Source: Deinococcus psychrotolerans (GTDB lineage: Bacteria > Deinococcota > Deinococci > Deinococcales > Deinococcaceae). Taken from it: 64,000 bases of DNA. The stretch is from NCBI RefSeq assembly GCF_003860465.1, contig NZ_CP034183.1, forward strand, positions 698,501 through 762,500, read 5' to 3'. A model generated the notes under the pieces. It was not told the DNA's origin. It did no database searches and saw only the letters and a list, made by a program, of their open reading frames with translations. Below, in pieces: positions 34,654 through 46,129 of this stretch. Every line of letters starts with the position of its first letter. Within the stretch, counting starts at the first letter, position 1. The position numbers were made by a program, and so were the translations under genes.

Positions 34654-37600
34654 TTAATCCCCCAGCGCTTCTTCGGCCACCGCTCCGGCGGGCGCGGGGT
34701 TCTCGGTCAGGTGCGGCAAAGCCACGAAGAATACCGCTCCAGCTCCCAGCTCGCTCTCGGCCCAGACGCGCCCACCATGCCGGGTCACGATGCGCCGAAC
34801 GTTGGCCAGTCCTATGCCGCTGCCCTCAAATTCGTCAGCGCGGTGCAGGCGCTGGAAGACGCCGAACAACTTATCGGCATAACGCGAGTCGAAGCCCACA
34901 CCGTTGTCGCGCACTTCCAGCACGGTTTCACTGCCGGTCTGGTTGGCCCGCATGGTAATGGTGGGTGACCCGGACTTGGCACTGTACTTGGCGGCGTTGC
35001 CCAGCAAATTGAGCAGCACTTGGCGCAGCAACGACGCGTCGCCGCGCACCTGCGGCAGCTCACCGACGTCCCAAGTGGCCTCGCGGCCCGGCGAACTCAG
35101 GCGCAACTCGGCAATCACCTCGGCCACCAAATTACTCAGCGCCACCTCGCCCTGACGCATTTCCTGACGGCCCATCCGCGAAAATTCGAGGAGGTCGTCG
35201 ATAAGTTGGCCCATCCGTGAGGCCGCGTCACCGATGATACCCATGTAGCGCTGGCCGCGCACGCTGACGGTGCTGCCGGGGTCTTTTTGCAGCAAATCGG
35301 CAAACCCGACGATGTGGCGCAGCGGGGTGCGCAGGTCGTGCGAAACGCTGTAGCTGAAGGCCTCTAATTCGCTGTTGGCTTCTTCCAACTCGGCGGTGCG
35401 CTGCTTGACCCGCTGCTCAAGCGACACGTTGAGTTCGCGCAGTTCTTCTTGCGCTTCACGCACCCGCCGCGAGAGTTGGGCGCTCTCGAACGCCACGCTC
35501 AAGCGGCTGGCGAGTTCTTGGGCAAGTTCGAGGTCGCGGTCACGCACATGTTGCCGGAACCCGAAGGCCAACAGCGGGCTGTCGCCGCCGCCCAGACTTG
35601 TCAGGCCCACCCGCTTGCCGCCGAGTGGCAGCAGCAGCAAGCCGGATAAGTTGCTTTCCAGCAGCGCCTCTCCTTCAACAAGCATGGGGTCGGCACTCAG
35701 CAGCGCCTGCTCTACGCCGCGCACCACGTCCGGGTGTGAGAGCAGGCGCACCTCGCGCACGTGCCCGCGCACCTGACTGATCGGCGAGGTCAGTTGGCCG
35801 CCGTTTCGGCGCACCCACAGCGCCGACATCGAGGTAAAGCGCTCGTTCATGAGGCTTAGAACCGCCCGCAAGCCGGGAACGCCGCTGTCGGGCGTCTGGC
35901 CCTCGCCGCCGATCAGGTGTCCGCTGATGGCCGCCACCAAGCGCGAACTCCACTCGGCGTAAACCTGATCGTCGATGTCGGTGCTGGTGCCCACCCATTC
36001 GGGCAGTTGGCCCGCCGCACCCTGAATCGCCACGCTGCGGGTCATGAACGTCCGGTAACTGCCGCCCGCGCCGAGCAAGCGGTGCTCGAATTCAAACGGC
36101 TGGCGGCGTCCAAGGGCCTGCATCCAGCGGCGGCTGAATTCGTGGCGGTCGTCGGGATGCAGAGCCGCCAGAAAACCGCTCTGGGCGCGTTCGCGGCCCA
36201 CATAATCGTACCAGCGGCGGTTAAAATAAGTCGGCTGGCCTTCCTCGTCGGTCAGCCAGACCATCTGCGGCATGCCTTCCAGCACGCCCCGGTAGCGCTC
36301 CTCGTTGTGAACGGCCCGCCGCTCAGCTTGCAAGCGGTCATGGATGTCGCTGACCGAAAAGACCCACTCGCTGACCCGCCCGACCGCGTCCAAAATCGGC
36401 GCACCCACCATCACGAAGTAGCGAAATTCGCCGAGCACGTTGAGGCTCAGCTCGAGTTGCAGCGGCTTCCCGCTGCTGAGCGATTCCTGCCACGCCGCTT
36501 CGAGAGCTGGGCGGTCTTGCGGGTGCAGCACGTCGCGCAGCATGGCCTCGCCGAACGTCTGCTGGTACTTGGCGTTGCGGTACTCCACCGCGCCGCCGTT
36601 GCCCGTGTTGCCGATCTCGCTGCCGCCACTCTCTCCACGGCCAGTCTCGCTGCTGTCAATCGCACCGCTGCCGATCTCGCCGCCGTCCGTGACCCACAGC
36701 GGATACGGCACGGCTTCTAGCACGCCCCGGTAGCGCCGCTCCCCGGCTTTGAGGGCACGCTCGGCGTCGATGCGCCCGGTGATGTCGTGAATGACTTCAA
36801 GGTGCCCGATCACCTCACCGCGCTCGCCTTTGACGGCGCTGCGCTGCATCTCGCCGTAAAAAAGCTGCCCACTGCGGCGGCGGTAAGCGGTGGTGACGCG
36901 CTCCAAGCTCGGGCTGCGGTCGATGCGCCCGTCGGCGTGGAGCGCGGCGATACTCTGGCCGCGCAGTTCGTGGGGCGCGTAGCCAAACTGCGGCTCCAAC
37001 GCGTCGTTGGCGTACAGCACCAAATTATTGGTGTCAGTGAACACGGCGGTATCCTGCATGGCCCTGAAGATCGCTTCGAACTCGGCCCGCGCCCGCTCCA
37101 GACTTGAGCGCGACAGCGCCAGCGAGCGGCTGACTTCCTCGGCCCGCAGGCGGGCACGCACCTGAGCTTGAAACGACAGGTAAGAGAAGATGCCGACAAG
37201 GGTGCCGGCCAGCATCACTATCCAGGGCGCGGCCACCGCCCAGTCGCGCCCGAAGTCGGCAGGCGCGGCGTGCTTGACCGTCCAGACGCGCCCGCCCACT
37301 TCGATTTTCGAGGTGTCTTGAAAAACCGCGCCCGGCGACAAGGTGCCGTAGAGCGGCTTTGAACCGTCACTGATCTGCAACTCCAAGTTGAGGTTGGGTG
37401 AGCCGCGCCGCTCCAAGTCCAGACTCCCCAGCAAATCGCTCATCCGAACCGGCACGTACACGACGCCGTAGAGCAGCCCACCGCGCTGCACCGGCAGGTA
37501 AAAAATCACGGCGGGCTGATCCGGTCGGCCCTGATCGTTGACGAGTTGCAGCGGCGCGGTGACGCTGGGTTGGTTGCTCAGCCGGGCTTGATCGATGGCG

Positions 37601-38127
37601 GCGCGGCGCACGCTTTCGCTGTACATATCAAAGCCCAACACGGCGCTCCTGATGGTGCTGGACGGCGCAGAAAACGTCACCGGAACCTTCACGCCGCGTA
37701 CGCCGGGGCCAAGCGGATGAACATTGAAATCTGAAACGCTGCGGCGCTGATCTTGGGTGTAGGTACTCAGCAGCGCGGGCGGCACCCAGCGGCCAAACCC
37801 CATGCTCTGTGCGCCGGGGAGGCGCTGGGGCAAATCCAGATCATCGACGTAGCGCCCGAAGGTGGCGCGGTCGATGTCCGCGCCGGTACTCCACAGCGCC
37901 CGCGTGGACACCATCACGTTGACGTAACTGTCGAGCCGCCGCATCAAGCTGGCGTCGAAGGTGGCGACCTCGCGCTGAAAGCGGGCCCGCTGCTGATCGC
38001 CCACGAAGTAGGCCACCAGCGCCGCCAAAAAAGCCGAGAGCAGCAGCACCGTCAGCAGCAGCGCCAGCGGGGTGATCCGCAGCGACCAGCGCTGTTTGGG
38101 AGAGCGGGGCTCAGTGGAAGTGCTCAA
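34654..38127 (-). CDS. Membrane sensor histidine kinase (CHASE-PAS3-GAF-HisKA-HATPase)
   Basis: 1157 residues. Membrane segments at about 16-40 and 300-322 flank an extracytoplasmic CHASE domain (GRYVDDLDLPQRLPGAQSMGFGRWV). Three PAS domains follow (about 350-460, 470-600, 610-730), then a GAF-like region (740-890), a coiled coil, HisKA (EAFSYSVSHDLRTPLRHIVGF, phospho-His) and HATPase (NLLGNAAKYSAKSG, DNGVGFD, GSGIGLANV). A short Gly/Ser/Glu-rich insert lies in PAS2. No receiver domain and no cognate regulator gene are adjacent. The start overlaps the aroE stop by 4 bases, so the two are cotranscribed. Confidence 0.92.
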   Translation of the reverse strand: MSTSTEPRSPKQRWSLRITPLALLLTVLLLSAFLAALVAYFVGDQQRARFQREVATFDASLMRRLDSYVNVMVSTRALWSTGADIDRATFGRYVDDLDLPQRLPGAQSMGFGRWVPPALLSTYTQDQRRSVSDFNVHPLGPGVRGVKVPVTFSAPSSTIRSAVLGFDMYSESVRRAAIDQARLSNQPSVTAPLQLVNDQGRPDQPAVIFYLPVQRGGLLYGVVYVPVRMSDLLGSLDLERRGSPNLNLELQISDGSKPLYGTLSPGAVFQDTSKIEVGGRVWTVKHAAPADFGRDWAVAAPWIVMLAGTLVGIFSYLSFQAQVRARLRAEEVSRSLALSRSSLERARAEFEAIFRAMQDTAVFTDTNNLVLYANDALEPQFGYAPHELRGQSIAALHADGRIDRSPSLERVTTAYRRRSGQLFYGEMQRSAVKGERGEVIGHLEVIHDITGRIDAERALKAGERRYRGVLEAVPYPLWVTDGGEIGSGAIDSSETGRGESGGSEIGNTGNGGAVEYRNAKYQQTFGEAMLRDVLHPQDRPALEAAWQESLSSGKPLQLELSLNVLGEFRYFVMVGAPILDAVGRVSEWVFSVSDIHDRLQAERRAVHNEERYRGVLEGMPQMVWLTDEEGQPTYFNRRWYDYVGRERAQSGFLAALHPDDRHEFSRRWMQALGRRQPFEFEHRLLGAGGSYRTFMTRSVAIQGAAGQLPEWVGTSTDIDDQVYAEWSSRLVAAISGHLIGGEGQTPDSGVPGLRAVLSLMNERFTSMSALWVRRNGGQLTSPISQVRGHVREVRLLSHPDVVRGVEQALLSADPMLVEGEALLESNLSGLLLLPLGGKRVGLTSLGGGDSPLLAFGFRQHVRDRDLELAQELASRLSVAFESAQLSRRVREAQEELRELNVSLEQRVKQRTAELEEANSELEAFSYSVSHDLRTPLRHIVGFADLLQKDPGSTVSVRGQRYMGIIGDAASRMGQLIDDLLEFSRMGRQEMRQGEVALSNLVAEVIAELRLSSPGREATWDVGELPQVRGDASLLRQVLLNLLGNAAKYSAKSGSPTITMRANQTGSETVLEVRDNGVGFDSRYADKLFGVFQRLHRADEFEGSGIGLANVRRIVTRHGGRVWAESELGAGAVFFVALPHLTENPAPAGAVAEEALGD

Positions 38128-39008
38128 GGTGGTGAATCCTCCACGCGGGCCTGAGGCTGGTTTTCAGAGAGCGCGTCTAAAAAGACCTCGATAGCAGGCT
38201 GGCAGTTTGTCCAAGCCATGAAAGCCAGCCGTGCTTGCTGCGCCAGCATTCCCAGTCCGTTTTCGGTGCTCAGGCCGGCTGCTCTGGCCTCACGCAACAA
38301 GCGGGTTTCAGCGGGCTTGTAGACCATGTCGTAAATCAGGGCCGAAGGCGGCAAACTGCTGAACTCAAAGTCGGGCAGCGGCGTTTCCTGCGGGTTGCCG
38401 AGGCCCGCGCTCGAAGCGTTGACGATCAGCTTGACCTCGGCCCAGGGCACGTTTTGGCGCTCACGTGCCTCGCCGCCCAAATCGGCGCACAGCGACTGGG
38501 CTTTGCTGAGCGTGCGGTTGATGACGTAGACCCGGCGGCCCTGTGAGCGCAGCGCGTAGACGGCGGCCCGCGCCGCGCCGCCCGCGCCCAACACCACCGC
38601 GCTGCCTGCGGCCGTATCCGAGTTACCCGCCTGTGCGGCTGCCAGCGCCGCCAAAAATCCCGGCGCGTCGGTGTTGTCGCCGTGAAGCTGGCCGCCCCGG
38701 TTGATGATGGTGTTGACGGCTCCGATGGAGCGGGCCGCCGCGCTCAACGAATCCAAGAAAGGCAAAACCGCTTCTTTGTGGGGCAAAGTCAGGTTTGCAC
38801 CCAGCACGTCAACTTGGCGCAAGCTGGCAACAGCCGCGCCCAGCTCAGCGGGCCGGACGTGCCGCGCCGCATAGTAGGCCACCAAGCCGCACGCCGCGAA
38901 CGCCGCGTTGTGCATGGCCGGCGACAAGGTGTGCGACACCGGATCAGCGAACAGGTAGGCCCGCTGCATCGCTTTGTTTTGTGTTTTACGTTCGCCTGCG
39001 TCGTTCAT
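38124..39008 (-). CDS. aroE: Shikimate dehydrogenase
   Basis: 294 residues. Reduces 3-dehydroshikimate to shikimate with NADPH. The substrate site shows DPVSHTLSPAMHNAAF and ANLTLPHKEAV (catalytic Lys), with GAVNTIINRGG and GDNTDAPGF. The cofactor loop is LGAGGAARAAVYAL and the NADPH phosphate site VINRTLSKA. This is the classical AroE, unlike the SdhL-like copy at 5699. TAAACT lies 8 bases before the ATG at 39008; an internal ATG at 38967 is possible. It is the first gene of an aroE-histidine kinase pair. Confidence 0.94.
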   Translation of the reverse strand: MNDAGERKTQNKAMQRAYLFADPVSHTLSPAMHNAAFAACGLVAYYAARHVRPAELGAAVASLRQVDVLGANLTLPHKEAVLPFLDSLSAAARSIGAVNTIINRGGQLHGDNTDAPGFLAALAAAQAGNSDTAAGSAVVLGAGGAARAAVYALRSQGRRVYVINRTLSKAQSLCADLGGEARERQNVPWAEVKLIVNASSAGLGNPQETPLPDFEFSSLPPSALIYDMVYKPAETRLLREARAAGLSTENGLGMLAQQARLAFMAWTNCQPAIEVFLDALSENQPQARVEDSPP

Positions 39009-39376
39009 TGGGGATCAGTTTACCGGCTCAGTGGGATTGACAGCGCTGGCTTAGGCCAATTGGCGCTTTCCCTGGAGTTTACCTTTTTGTCAGAATTGGG
39101 GGATGAACGGCTGACCTGCACACTGGGCATCTTAATGGAGCGCTCTTCACGGCTGCTCCCCCAGCAGCTTACGCCCGCTGATTTGCCTCCAAGACTCTAA
39201 AGACACAATGTAGACCAGCGCACGGCTAGCGCAGAGCAGAGCCCCGAAAATAGGAACATCAGAAACGGTTTCCTGTTCCCTCCTCCCCGCCGCGTGTGAG
39301 GGGGAATTTTGCCTTATGGAGACTTCCCCAGTTCTGAAACACAGCTTTGCCCACCTCAGCTCTCACAGGAGTTCCC
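39009..39376. other. 368-base gap between divergent aroE and phoH
   Basis: No gene is supported. It holds the probable aroE promoter near 39015 and the phoH leader. An imperfect palindromic stretch near 39270-39305 (TTCCCTCC...GAGGGGGAA) could be regulatory; nothing more can be said. Confidence 0.4.
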
Positions 39377-40408
39377 TTGAACGAACAAACGCTGATTACT
39401 GCCCAAATTCGCCTCAACTCACCGGAAGAAGCGCTCAACTTGCTCGGCACGGGCGACGTCAATTTGCGCCGGATGCGTGAGCGCACACCTGCACGCTTGA
39501 CTGCGCGGGGCGACACTGTCACCATCAGCGCTCAGGACGCGGCGCAGGTCGCCTCAGCAGAGCGGATGGTCAAAGACGCGCTCGAACTGGTCAGAGGCGG
39601 CCACGAAGTTACGCCCGAAGCGGTCGACCGGATTGCCAATCTCAACGGCGAGGGCCGCAGCCTCGCTGCCGAAACCAGCAGCGCTCCCACTTTGCCCAGA
39701 GGCATCAAACCCAAGACGCCGGGCCAAAAGATTTACCTCGAAAAAGTCGAAAGCAGCGATATTACTTTTGGAATCGGCCCCGCCGGAACCGGCAAGACGT
39801 ATTTGGCGGTGGCGATGGCCGTCAATGCGCTCAAATCCAAGAAAGTCAAGCGGATCATTTTGACACGCCCTGCCGTCGAAGCAGGCGAGAAACTGGGCTT
39901 CTTGCCGGGTGATTTGCAGGCCAAAATCGATCCTTATTTGCGCCCACTTTATGACGCGCTCTACGATATGCTTGATCAAGAGAAGTTTGAAGCGTATTTG
40001 ACCAGCGGCGTGATTGAAGTGGCTCCACTGGCGTTCATGCGCGGCAGAACTTTGAATGACGCCTTCGTGATTTTAGACGAAGCCCAAAACACCACTGGCG
40101 AGCAGATGAAGATGTTTCTAACCCGCATGGGCTTTAGCAGCAAAGTGGTGGTCACCGGCGACGTGACCCAGATCGATTTGCCCAGACACGTCACCAGCGG
40201 CCTGGCCATTTCTAAACGCATTCTCAGCCAAATCGAGGGTATCGCTTGGCACGAGTTCACGGACGTGGACGTGGTGCGCCACCCCTTGGTGGGCAAAATT
40301 ATTCGGGCCTACGAGCAAGCCGAAAATGCCGAGCAAGACAAGCGGGCGGCGAGGCGCGGCGACTTGCAGAGCATTCCCGAAAACGACAAGGGCAGCAGCG
40401 AAGGTTAA
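39377..40408 (+). CDS. phoH: PhoH-like ATPase
   Basis: 343 residues. Walker A GPAGTGKTYLAVAMAV, Walker B AFVILDEAQNTTGEQMKMFLTRMG and the conserved VVTGDVTQIDLP and GIAWHEF identify PhoH/YbeZ. An N-terminal KH-like region (SPEEALNLLGTGDVNLRRMRER) precedes it. PhoH works with YbeY in 16S rRNA maturation. The start is TTG 39377 behind AGGAG (39367-39371); the alternative TTG at 39347 lacks an RBS. A terminator follows. Confidence 0.93.
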   Translation: MNEQTLITAQIRLNSPEEALNLLGTGDVNLRRMRERTPARLTARGDTVTISAQDAAQVASAERMVKDALELVRGGHEVTPEAVDRIANLNGEGRSLAAETSSAPTLPRGIKPKTPGQKIYLEKVESSDITFGIGPAGTGKTYLAVAMAVNALKSKKVKRIILTRPAVEAGEKLGFLPGDLQAKIDPYLRPLYDALYDMLDQEKFEAYLTSGVIEVAPLAFMRGRTLNDAFVILDEAQNTTGEQMKMFLTRMGFSSKVVVTGDVTQIDLPRHVTSGLAISKRILSQIEGIAWHEFTDVDVVRHPLVGKIIRAYEQAENAEQDKRAARRGDLQSIPENDKGSSEG

Positions 40409-40426
40409 CCGCCTCACTCGCCCTCT

Positions 40427-40467
40427 GCCCCCGCTCCGGCTTCATCGCTGAGGCGGGGGCTTCTTTG
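40427..40467 (+). terminator. Terminator after phoH
   Basis: GCCCCCGC (40427-40434) pairs with GCGGGGGC (40453-40460), then TTCTTTG. Confidence 0.75.
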
Positions 40468-40594
40468 GCTCAGCACACCACTTTCTGATCAGCGCCGTCA
40501 GCTTGCTTGACCTTTTGCCAACACTTCGGGGAAGCGGGGGGCAATTGAGCCGCGCAGTTTATTTACTGGCCCAAGCAGGCGGCACAATGCCCGA

Positions 40595-41677
40595 ATGTCT
40601 GTTTATCCCTTGCCGGTGGTGCGCTCGCTGGCCGTTGGAACACCGCCGCACACCGTCACCCAAGCCGAGAGCCGCGAGGCCGTCAAACAACTTTTTCCGC
40701 GCATGAGCCAGCGCCAGACCATGCTGGCGGTTTTCGACAACGCCCAGATCGATACGCGGGCCATTTCGCGCCCGCCGGAGTGGTATTTGCAGCCGCACGG
40801 CTTTGCCGAGAAAAATGCCGTGTATGTGGAAGTCACGCTCGAACTCGGTCAGCGGCTGTGCCAAGAAGCGCTTGACCAAGCCGGCCTCCTGCCGCAGGAC
40901 GTGGACGCCTTCGTGTTCGTGACCAGCACCGGGATCAGCACGCCGAGCTTGGAGAGCGCCCTGATGGAGCGCATGGGCATCAACCGCCACGCCGCGAGGC
41001 TGCCGCTGTGGGGTCTGGGCTGTGCGGGCGGCGCGGCTGGACTGGCCCGCGCCGCCGACTTAGTGAGGGCCGGCTACAAGAATGTGCTGTATCTGGCCGT
41101 AGAGCTGTGCAGTTTGACGTTGGTGCAAAACGACGAGTCCAAGAGCAACTTCGTGGGCACCGCTCTGTTTGCCGACGGCGGCGCGGCGCTGGTGCTGGGG
41201 CCGGATTTGGGCGACTTCGGCGAGGTGGGCGGCGGGCTGCTGCGGCTCCACGGCGCCTTCAGCACCTTGATTGAAGACAGCGCCGATGTCATGGGCTGGG
41301 ACGTGGCCGACGAAGGACTCAAGGTCAGATTTTCGCGCGATATTCCGGCGCTGGTGACGCAGATGATGCGCGGCAACGTGGAAGAAGCGCTGACCCATTT
41401 CGGTTGGACGAAAGACGAAGTCGGCACTTATGTGGTGCATCCCGGCGGCGTCAAGGTGCTGAGCGCTTACGAAACGGTGCTGGAATTGCCCGGAGGAGCG
41501 CTTGACACCTCGCGTAAAGTGCTGCGCGAACACGGCAACATGAGCAGCGCCACCGTGCTGTTCGTGCTGGACGAAGCGCTCAGGGGCCAGCCGCAGGGCA
41601 AGGGGCTGCTCAGCGCCATGGGGCCGGGTTTCGCGGCGGAGCACGTGCTGGTGGAATTTCCTAAAGACAGCGCATGA
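40595..41677 (+). CDS. Type III polyketide synthase (BpsA/chalcone synthase-like)
   Basis: 360 residues. The catalytic triad is visible: C143 ([10 protein letters not shown]), H282 ([10 protein letters not shown]) and N315 ([11 protein letters not shown]). The fold begins with FDNAQIDTR and ends with [14 protein letters not shown]. Such enzymes extend a fatty acyl-CoA with malonyl-CoA to make alkylpyrones or alkylresorcinols. The following methyltransferase gene overlaps its stop by 4 bases, the same pairing as Bacillus BpsA-BpsB. CACAAT ends 6 bases before the ATG. Confidence 0.93.
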   Translation: MSVYPLPVVRSLAVGTPPHTVTQAESREAVKQLFPRMSQRQTMLAVFDNAQIDTRAISRPPEWYLQPHGFAEKNAVYVEVTLELGQRLCQEALDQAGLLPQDVDAFVFVTSTGISTPSLESALMERMGINRHAARLPLWGLGCAGGAAGLARAADLVRAGYKNVLYLAVELCSLTLVQNDESKSNFVGTALFADGGAALVLGPDLGDFGEVGGGLLRLHGAFSTLIEDSADVMGWDVADEGLKVRFSRDIPALVTQMMRGNVEEALTHFGWTKDEVGTYVVHPGGVKVLSAYETVLELPGGALDTSRKVLREHGNMSSATVLFVLDEALRGQPQGKGLLSAMGPGFAAEHVLVEFPKDSA

Positions 41678-42195
41678 AAGCCGCCAAGCTGACGCCGTAT
41701 CTGGTCGCCGCTCTGGTTGTTCAGCGCCTCCTCGAAGTGCGCCGCGCCCGCCAGAACGAAGCTTGGGCACGCGAGGGCGGCGCAACCGAATACGGACGTG
41801 AGCATTACCCGCTCTTTTTCGTGCTGCATCCGGCGTGGCTGCTGGGACTCTGGGTCGAGGGCCGCGCCAACAAAGGCGAGGTGCGCTGGGGCTGGCTGCT
41901 CACAGCGCTCGCGCTTCAGCCGCTGCGCTACTGGATCATGCACACGCTGGGCAAGCAGTGGAACACCCGAATTTTGATTGTGCCGAATGCGGAGCGCGTC
42001 ACCGGCGGGCCGTTTCGGTACTTCAAACACCCCAATTATATGGTGGTGGTCGCCGAGCTCCTGAGCGTCCCATTGAGCGTGGGGGCGACCCGCACCGCTT
42101 TGTGGGCCAGCTTGTTCAATGCTGCTTTGCTGCTGCTGATCCGCATTCCCGCCGAGAACCGGGCGCTGAAAGAATACGAACGTCAGACCTCATGA
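41674..42195 (+). CDS. ICMT-family methyltransferase (BpsB-like)
   Basis: 173 residues with about four membrane segments. The C-terminal signature [16 protein letters not shown], then [13 protein letters not shown], is that of isoprenylcysteine carboxyl methyltransferase-like proteins. These bind S-adenosylmethionine at the membrane. Coupled to a type III PKS, it probably O-methylates the polyketide (alkylpyrone) product. ATGA overlap with the PKS gene indicates translational coupling. Confidence 0.88.
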   Translation: MKAAKLTPYLVAALVVQRLLEVRRARQNEAWAREGGATEYGREHYPLFFVLHPAWLLGLWVEGRANKGEVRWGWLLTALALQPLRYWIMHTLGKQWNTRILIVPNAERVTGGPFRYFKHPNYMVVVAELLSVPLSVGATRTALWASLFNAALLLLIRIPAENRALKEYERQTS

Positions 42196-42271
42196 AACCA
42201 CGTCTAAACGTCCCTTTAAGACCGTAGTCTGGCTCAGGCGTTAGGCTAAGCAGCACAAGGAGAATCAAAGT

Positions 42272-42448
42272 ATGACCGACAAACACGGCATCAATCCCGG
42301 CCCTCCCGAAGAACAGAACCTGCCTCCCGCTCCAGAACACGCTCAGAAAAAGGGCTTAGACGCCCACGACGTTGCGGAAATCGGCAGCATGATCACCTCT
42401 GATCCGCCCAGCAGCAACATGGGCGGCGACGCCGAAGAAGAAAAGTAA
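42272..42448 (+). CDS. Small acidic hypothetical protein
   Basis: 58 residues, rich in Pro, Glu and Asp, probably disordered (PGPPEEQNLPPAPEHAQK, then GSMITSDPPSSNMGGDAEEE). AAGGAG at 42258 sits at the right distance from the ATG. No family is known to me. A good terminator follows at 42469. Confidence 0.65.
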   Translation: MTDKHGINPGPPEEQNLPPAPEHAQKKGLDAHDVAEIGSMITSDPPSSNMGGDAEEEK

Positions 42449-42468
42449 GGCCTGAGCAGTGAGCCGAA

Positions 42469-42496
42469 GCGTCCGGGGCGACTCGGGCGCTTTTTT
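42469..42496 (+). terminator. Terminator
   Basis: GCGTCCG (42469-42475) pairs with CGGGCGC (42484-42490), with one G-T pair, then six T. Confidence 0.75.
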
Positions 42497-42603
42497 CTGG
42501 TCTTTGGCCTACGATTTATTCAGGCCCGTAGTTCGTTCAAGACAGCGGTTTAGTCAGGTCAGCACTCAGGGAACTTTGAGCCGCCGCGCCGCATACTAAG
42601 ACC

Positions 42604-43967
42604 GTGACGCCCGCCCTCTTTCTCGCCGCTTTGCCGTGGACAGCGCTGGGATTACAAGCTTGGTGGTTGTGCTTGGCACAGAGCGTGGCCGTGGGCCTCA
42701 TCATCAGGAGTTCTGCGAAATCGGCGGCGACGCTGGCGCTGAGCTTGCTGCCGCTGGCTTTACTGGCAGCGCTCCTACAGTTGCCCGACCTCCGCAGCGC
42801 CGCGCTGACGTTCGTCATCACTGGCCCGCTGTCGCTGGTCTTGGCGGCGGGCATTCACAGCCTGCGCGGCGGGCAACGCTGGGCGCTGCTGCTTCCGGCA
42901 GGGGTGCTGCTGCTCGCGCCGACCCCGCTGGGGTTGCTGGGCCTGCTGATCGGCGCAGTCGGACTGGGTGGCCGCGAACAGCTCGGGGAAGCCCAGGCGC
43001 TCAGGCCGCCGACTGCGCCACGCTTCAACCGGTCTTTGGGCATCGCGGGTGCGGCGCTGCTGGCCGTACTGCTGGCGGTGGCCGCTTTGCCCCGCCCCGC
43101 GCCGCTGCACCTTGACCGCACGCCGATTGACGTGGTGCAGCGCATCACCCGGCCCGCCGCCCCGCCGACTGCGTTACCCGGCACTCCAGTCAGCAGGGTG
43201 CCCAAGCCGCCCACGCCCGCCCGAATCCGCGAAGCCGCCACCGTCGCCACTTTGCTCAACGCCGCCAATTTGCCGCTGATGGGGATGCTGCTGCTATGCT
43301 TAACGATTTTGCGGCGCGGCTGGAAAATCGGTTGGGGGCGCGTTCACCCGCTGTTCTGGGTGGTGACGCTGGTGCTGTTTGCCGCCGCTGGTTTGTTTAT
43401 CTTGGGCTTGCTGCTGCAACCGGAAGCCATCTACCGGGTGGTGGGCACCGTGCTTGAACCGCAGGCGGCGCAGCAAGTTGAGGCGGCTGGCAGCGCCCGC
43501 CAGAGGCCCCCCTTCCAGCCCCTTTTCATTCCGACTTGGCTGATTTGGACGGTGGCAGCACTGAGCTTCGTGCTGCTGGCGGGCGCGGCCTGGTTGGTTC
43601 TGAGGCTCAAGGAAGCTCCAGAAGATGAACCCATCGAGGCGACGCTCACTCCGCCCAGTCCCCACGCTGATGGCGAGCCGCTGGGACGGGTGCGGGCCGC
43701 TTACGCCACCACTTTGCGCTTCATGGCCGCTCAGGGATTGGGCCGATTGGAAAGCGAAACGCCCGATGAACTGCTGCGCCGCGCCGCTGCCCGCTGGCCC
43801 GAAACCGCGCTGCCGCTCGCCCAGCTCACCGAAGCTTACCGTCCGGTGCGCTACGGCGGCGAGGTCGGCGACCAGCAAGCCGAGGCCGCCGAGCAGAGCG
43901 CCGCCGAAGTCCAGCGCCTTCTGCACCCTCTAGACCAAACCCCCACCCCTTCACCCCAGAGGCCCGC

Positions 43968-43971
<4 letters not shown>
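42604..43971 (+). CDS. Membrane protein with C-terminal DUF4129-like domain
   Basis: 455 residues. About six membrane segments: five in residues 1-175 and 215-285, one at about 312-338 (TWLIWTVAALSFVLLAGAAWLVL). The C-terminal cytoplasmic domain (about 365-445) reads RVRAAYATTLRFMAAQGLGR, SETPDELLRRAA and LTEAYRPVRYGG, the DUF4129 pattern. Such proteins often carry a transglutaminase domain; none is seen here. The GTG start is inferred from a -10-like CATACT 6 bases upstream. The moxR gene overlaps its stop by 4 bases. Confidence 0.85.
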
Positions 43972-44971
<1,000 letters not shown>

Positions 44972-44975
<4 letters not shown>

Positions 44976-46096
44976 TTCTGGATGTCTGGGTGCTGGCCTG
45001 GGCGGCTTTGCTGCTGCTGCTCTTGGGTCTGATCTGGGCCGCCTACCGCCGAGCGCCGCAGCTCGAACTCGGCCGCGAAGTGCCGCCCGCCGGATTCGTG
45101 GGCCGCGATGTGAGTTGCCGCATTCACATCAAGCTCTCTTCCCGCCTGCCGCTGCGCTACGTCATCGAGGACGCGCCGCCACTGACCATCATTGCAGATC
45201 GTCAGTGGCGCTGGGCAGGCTGGCTGTGGCAAAGCGGAGAAGCCGAACTCAGCGGCTCGCTGCACCTCAATGCCAGAGGCGAGTACCACTGGCCCGCCAC
45301 CACGCTGCGCTGGGCCGATCCGTTCGGGCTGTTCTGGCGCAGCACCCGGCTCAGTTTTGGCACGCGCATGGAAGTCTACCCCGGCATTCACGGCTTAGCG
45401 CTGCCAGACTTGCTACGCCCGCTGCTCTCGGAAGGCGCACTTTCCCGCACGCTGGGGCTGGACGACCCGCTGAGCCTGCGCGGGGCGCGGCCTTACTCGC
45501 CCGGCGACCCGCCCAGCCGGATTCACTGGCGACTCTCGGCCCGCACCGGCGAACTGACCGTGCGCGAGTTGGAGCGCACCGCCAGCAGCCGCCTCTTGGT
45601 GTTCGTGGATACCCGTGGCGACGACGTTTTTTTGGAAAGCGCGGTGCGCCTCTCGGCCAGCTTAATCAGCGAGGCGCTCAAATCCGAGTTGCCGATCTCG
45701 CTCAGCACGCCGCAGGGCGCGACACCTCCAGGCCGCACGCCGCTGGCCCTGCAAGCCGCCCTCTCCAAGCTGGCCACCTTGCAAGCTCAACCCGCCGAGA
45801 CTGCCTTGCCCGATTTAAGCGAGCAAGCGGCGGGCAGCAACGTGATCATGCTGACCCAACACGCACCCAGCGACGTGCTGACGGCGGCGCTGCGGGCCAG
45901 AACACGCGCCAAACGGGTGGTCATCGTGGTGATGCCCGAGGGCTTTTACCTCGAACCCGGCGAGTCCCCGCGCCGCCAGTGGGTCGGACTTTCCAGCACA
46001 GTGCGCGACTTGGAGCGCCGAGCCGGTGTACTGGCCGACGCGGGGGTGCTGGTGTATGTGCTGCGCGGCAATCAAAGCGTGCTGCGGCTGGCCTGA
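44972..46096 (+). CDS. DUF58 protein (MoxR partner)
   Basis: 374 residues. An N-terminal membrane segment (VLAWAALLLLLLGLIWAAY), then a beta-rich region. The DUF58 core reads GARPYSPGDPPSRIHWRLSARTGELTVRELERT, followed by a von Willebrand A-like region (RLLVFVDTRGDD). Together with DUF4129 and MoxR it forms a widespread envelope-associated set of unknown exact function. It is the last gene of the operon; murJ converges 33 bases later. Confidence 0.9.
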
Positions 46097-46129
46097 GAGG
46101 ATGGAGTGGCGATCTGGAGTTCGCTTCTC

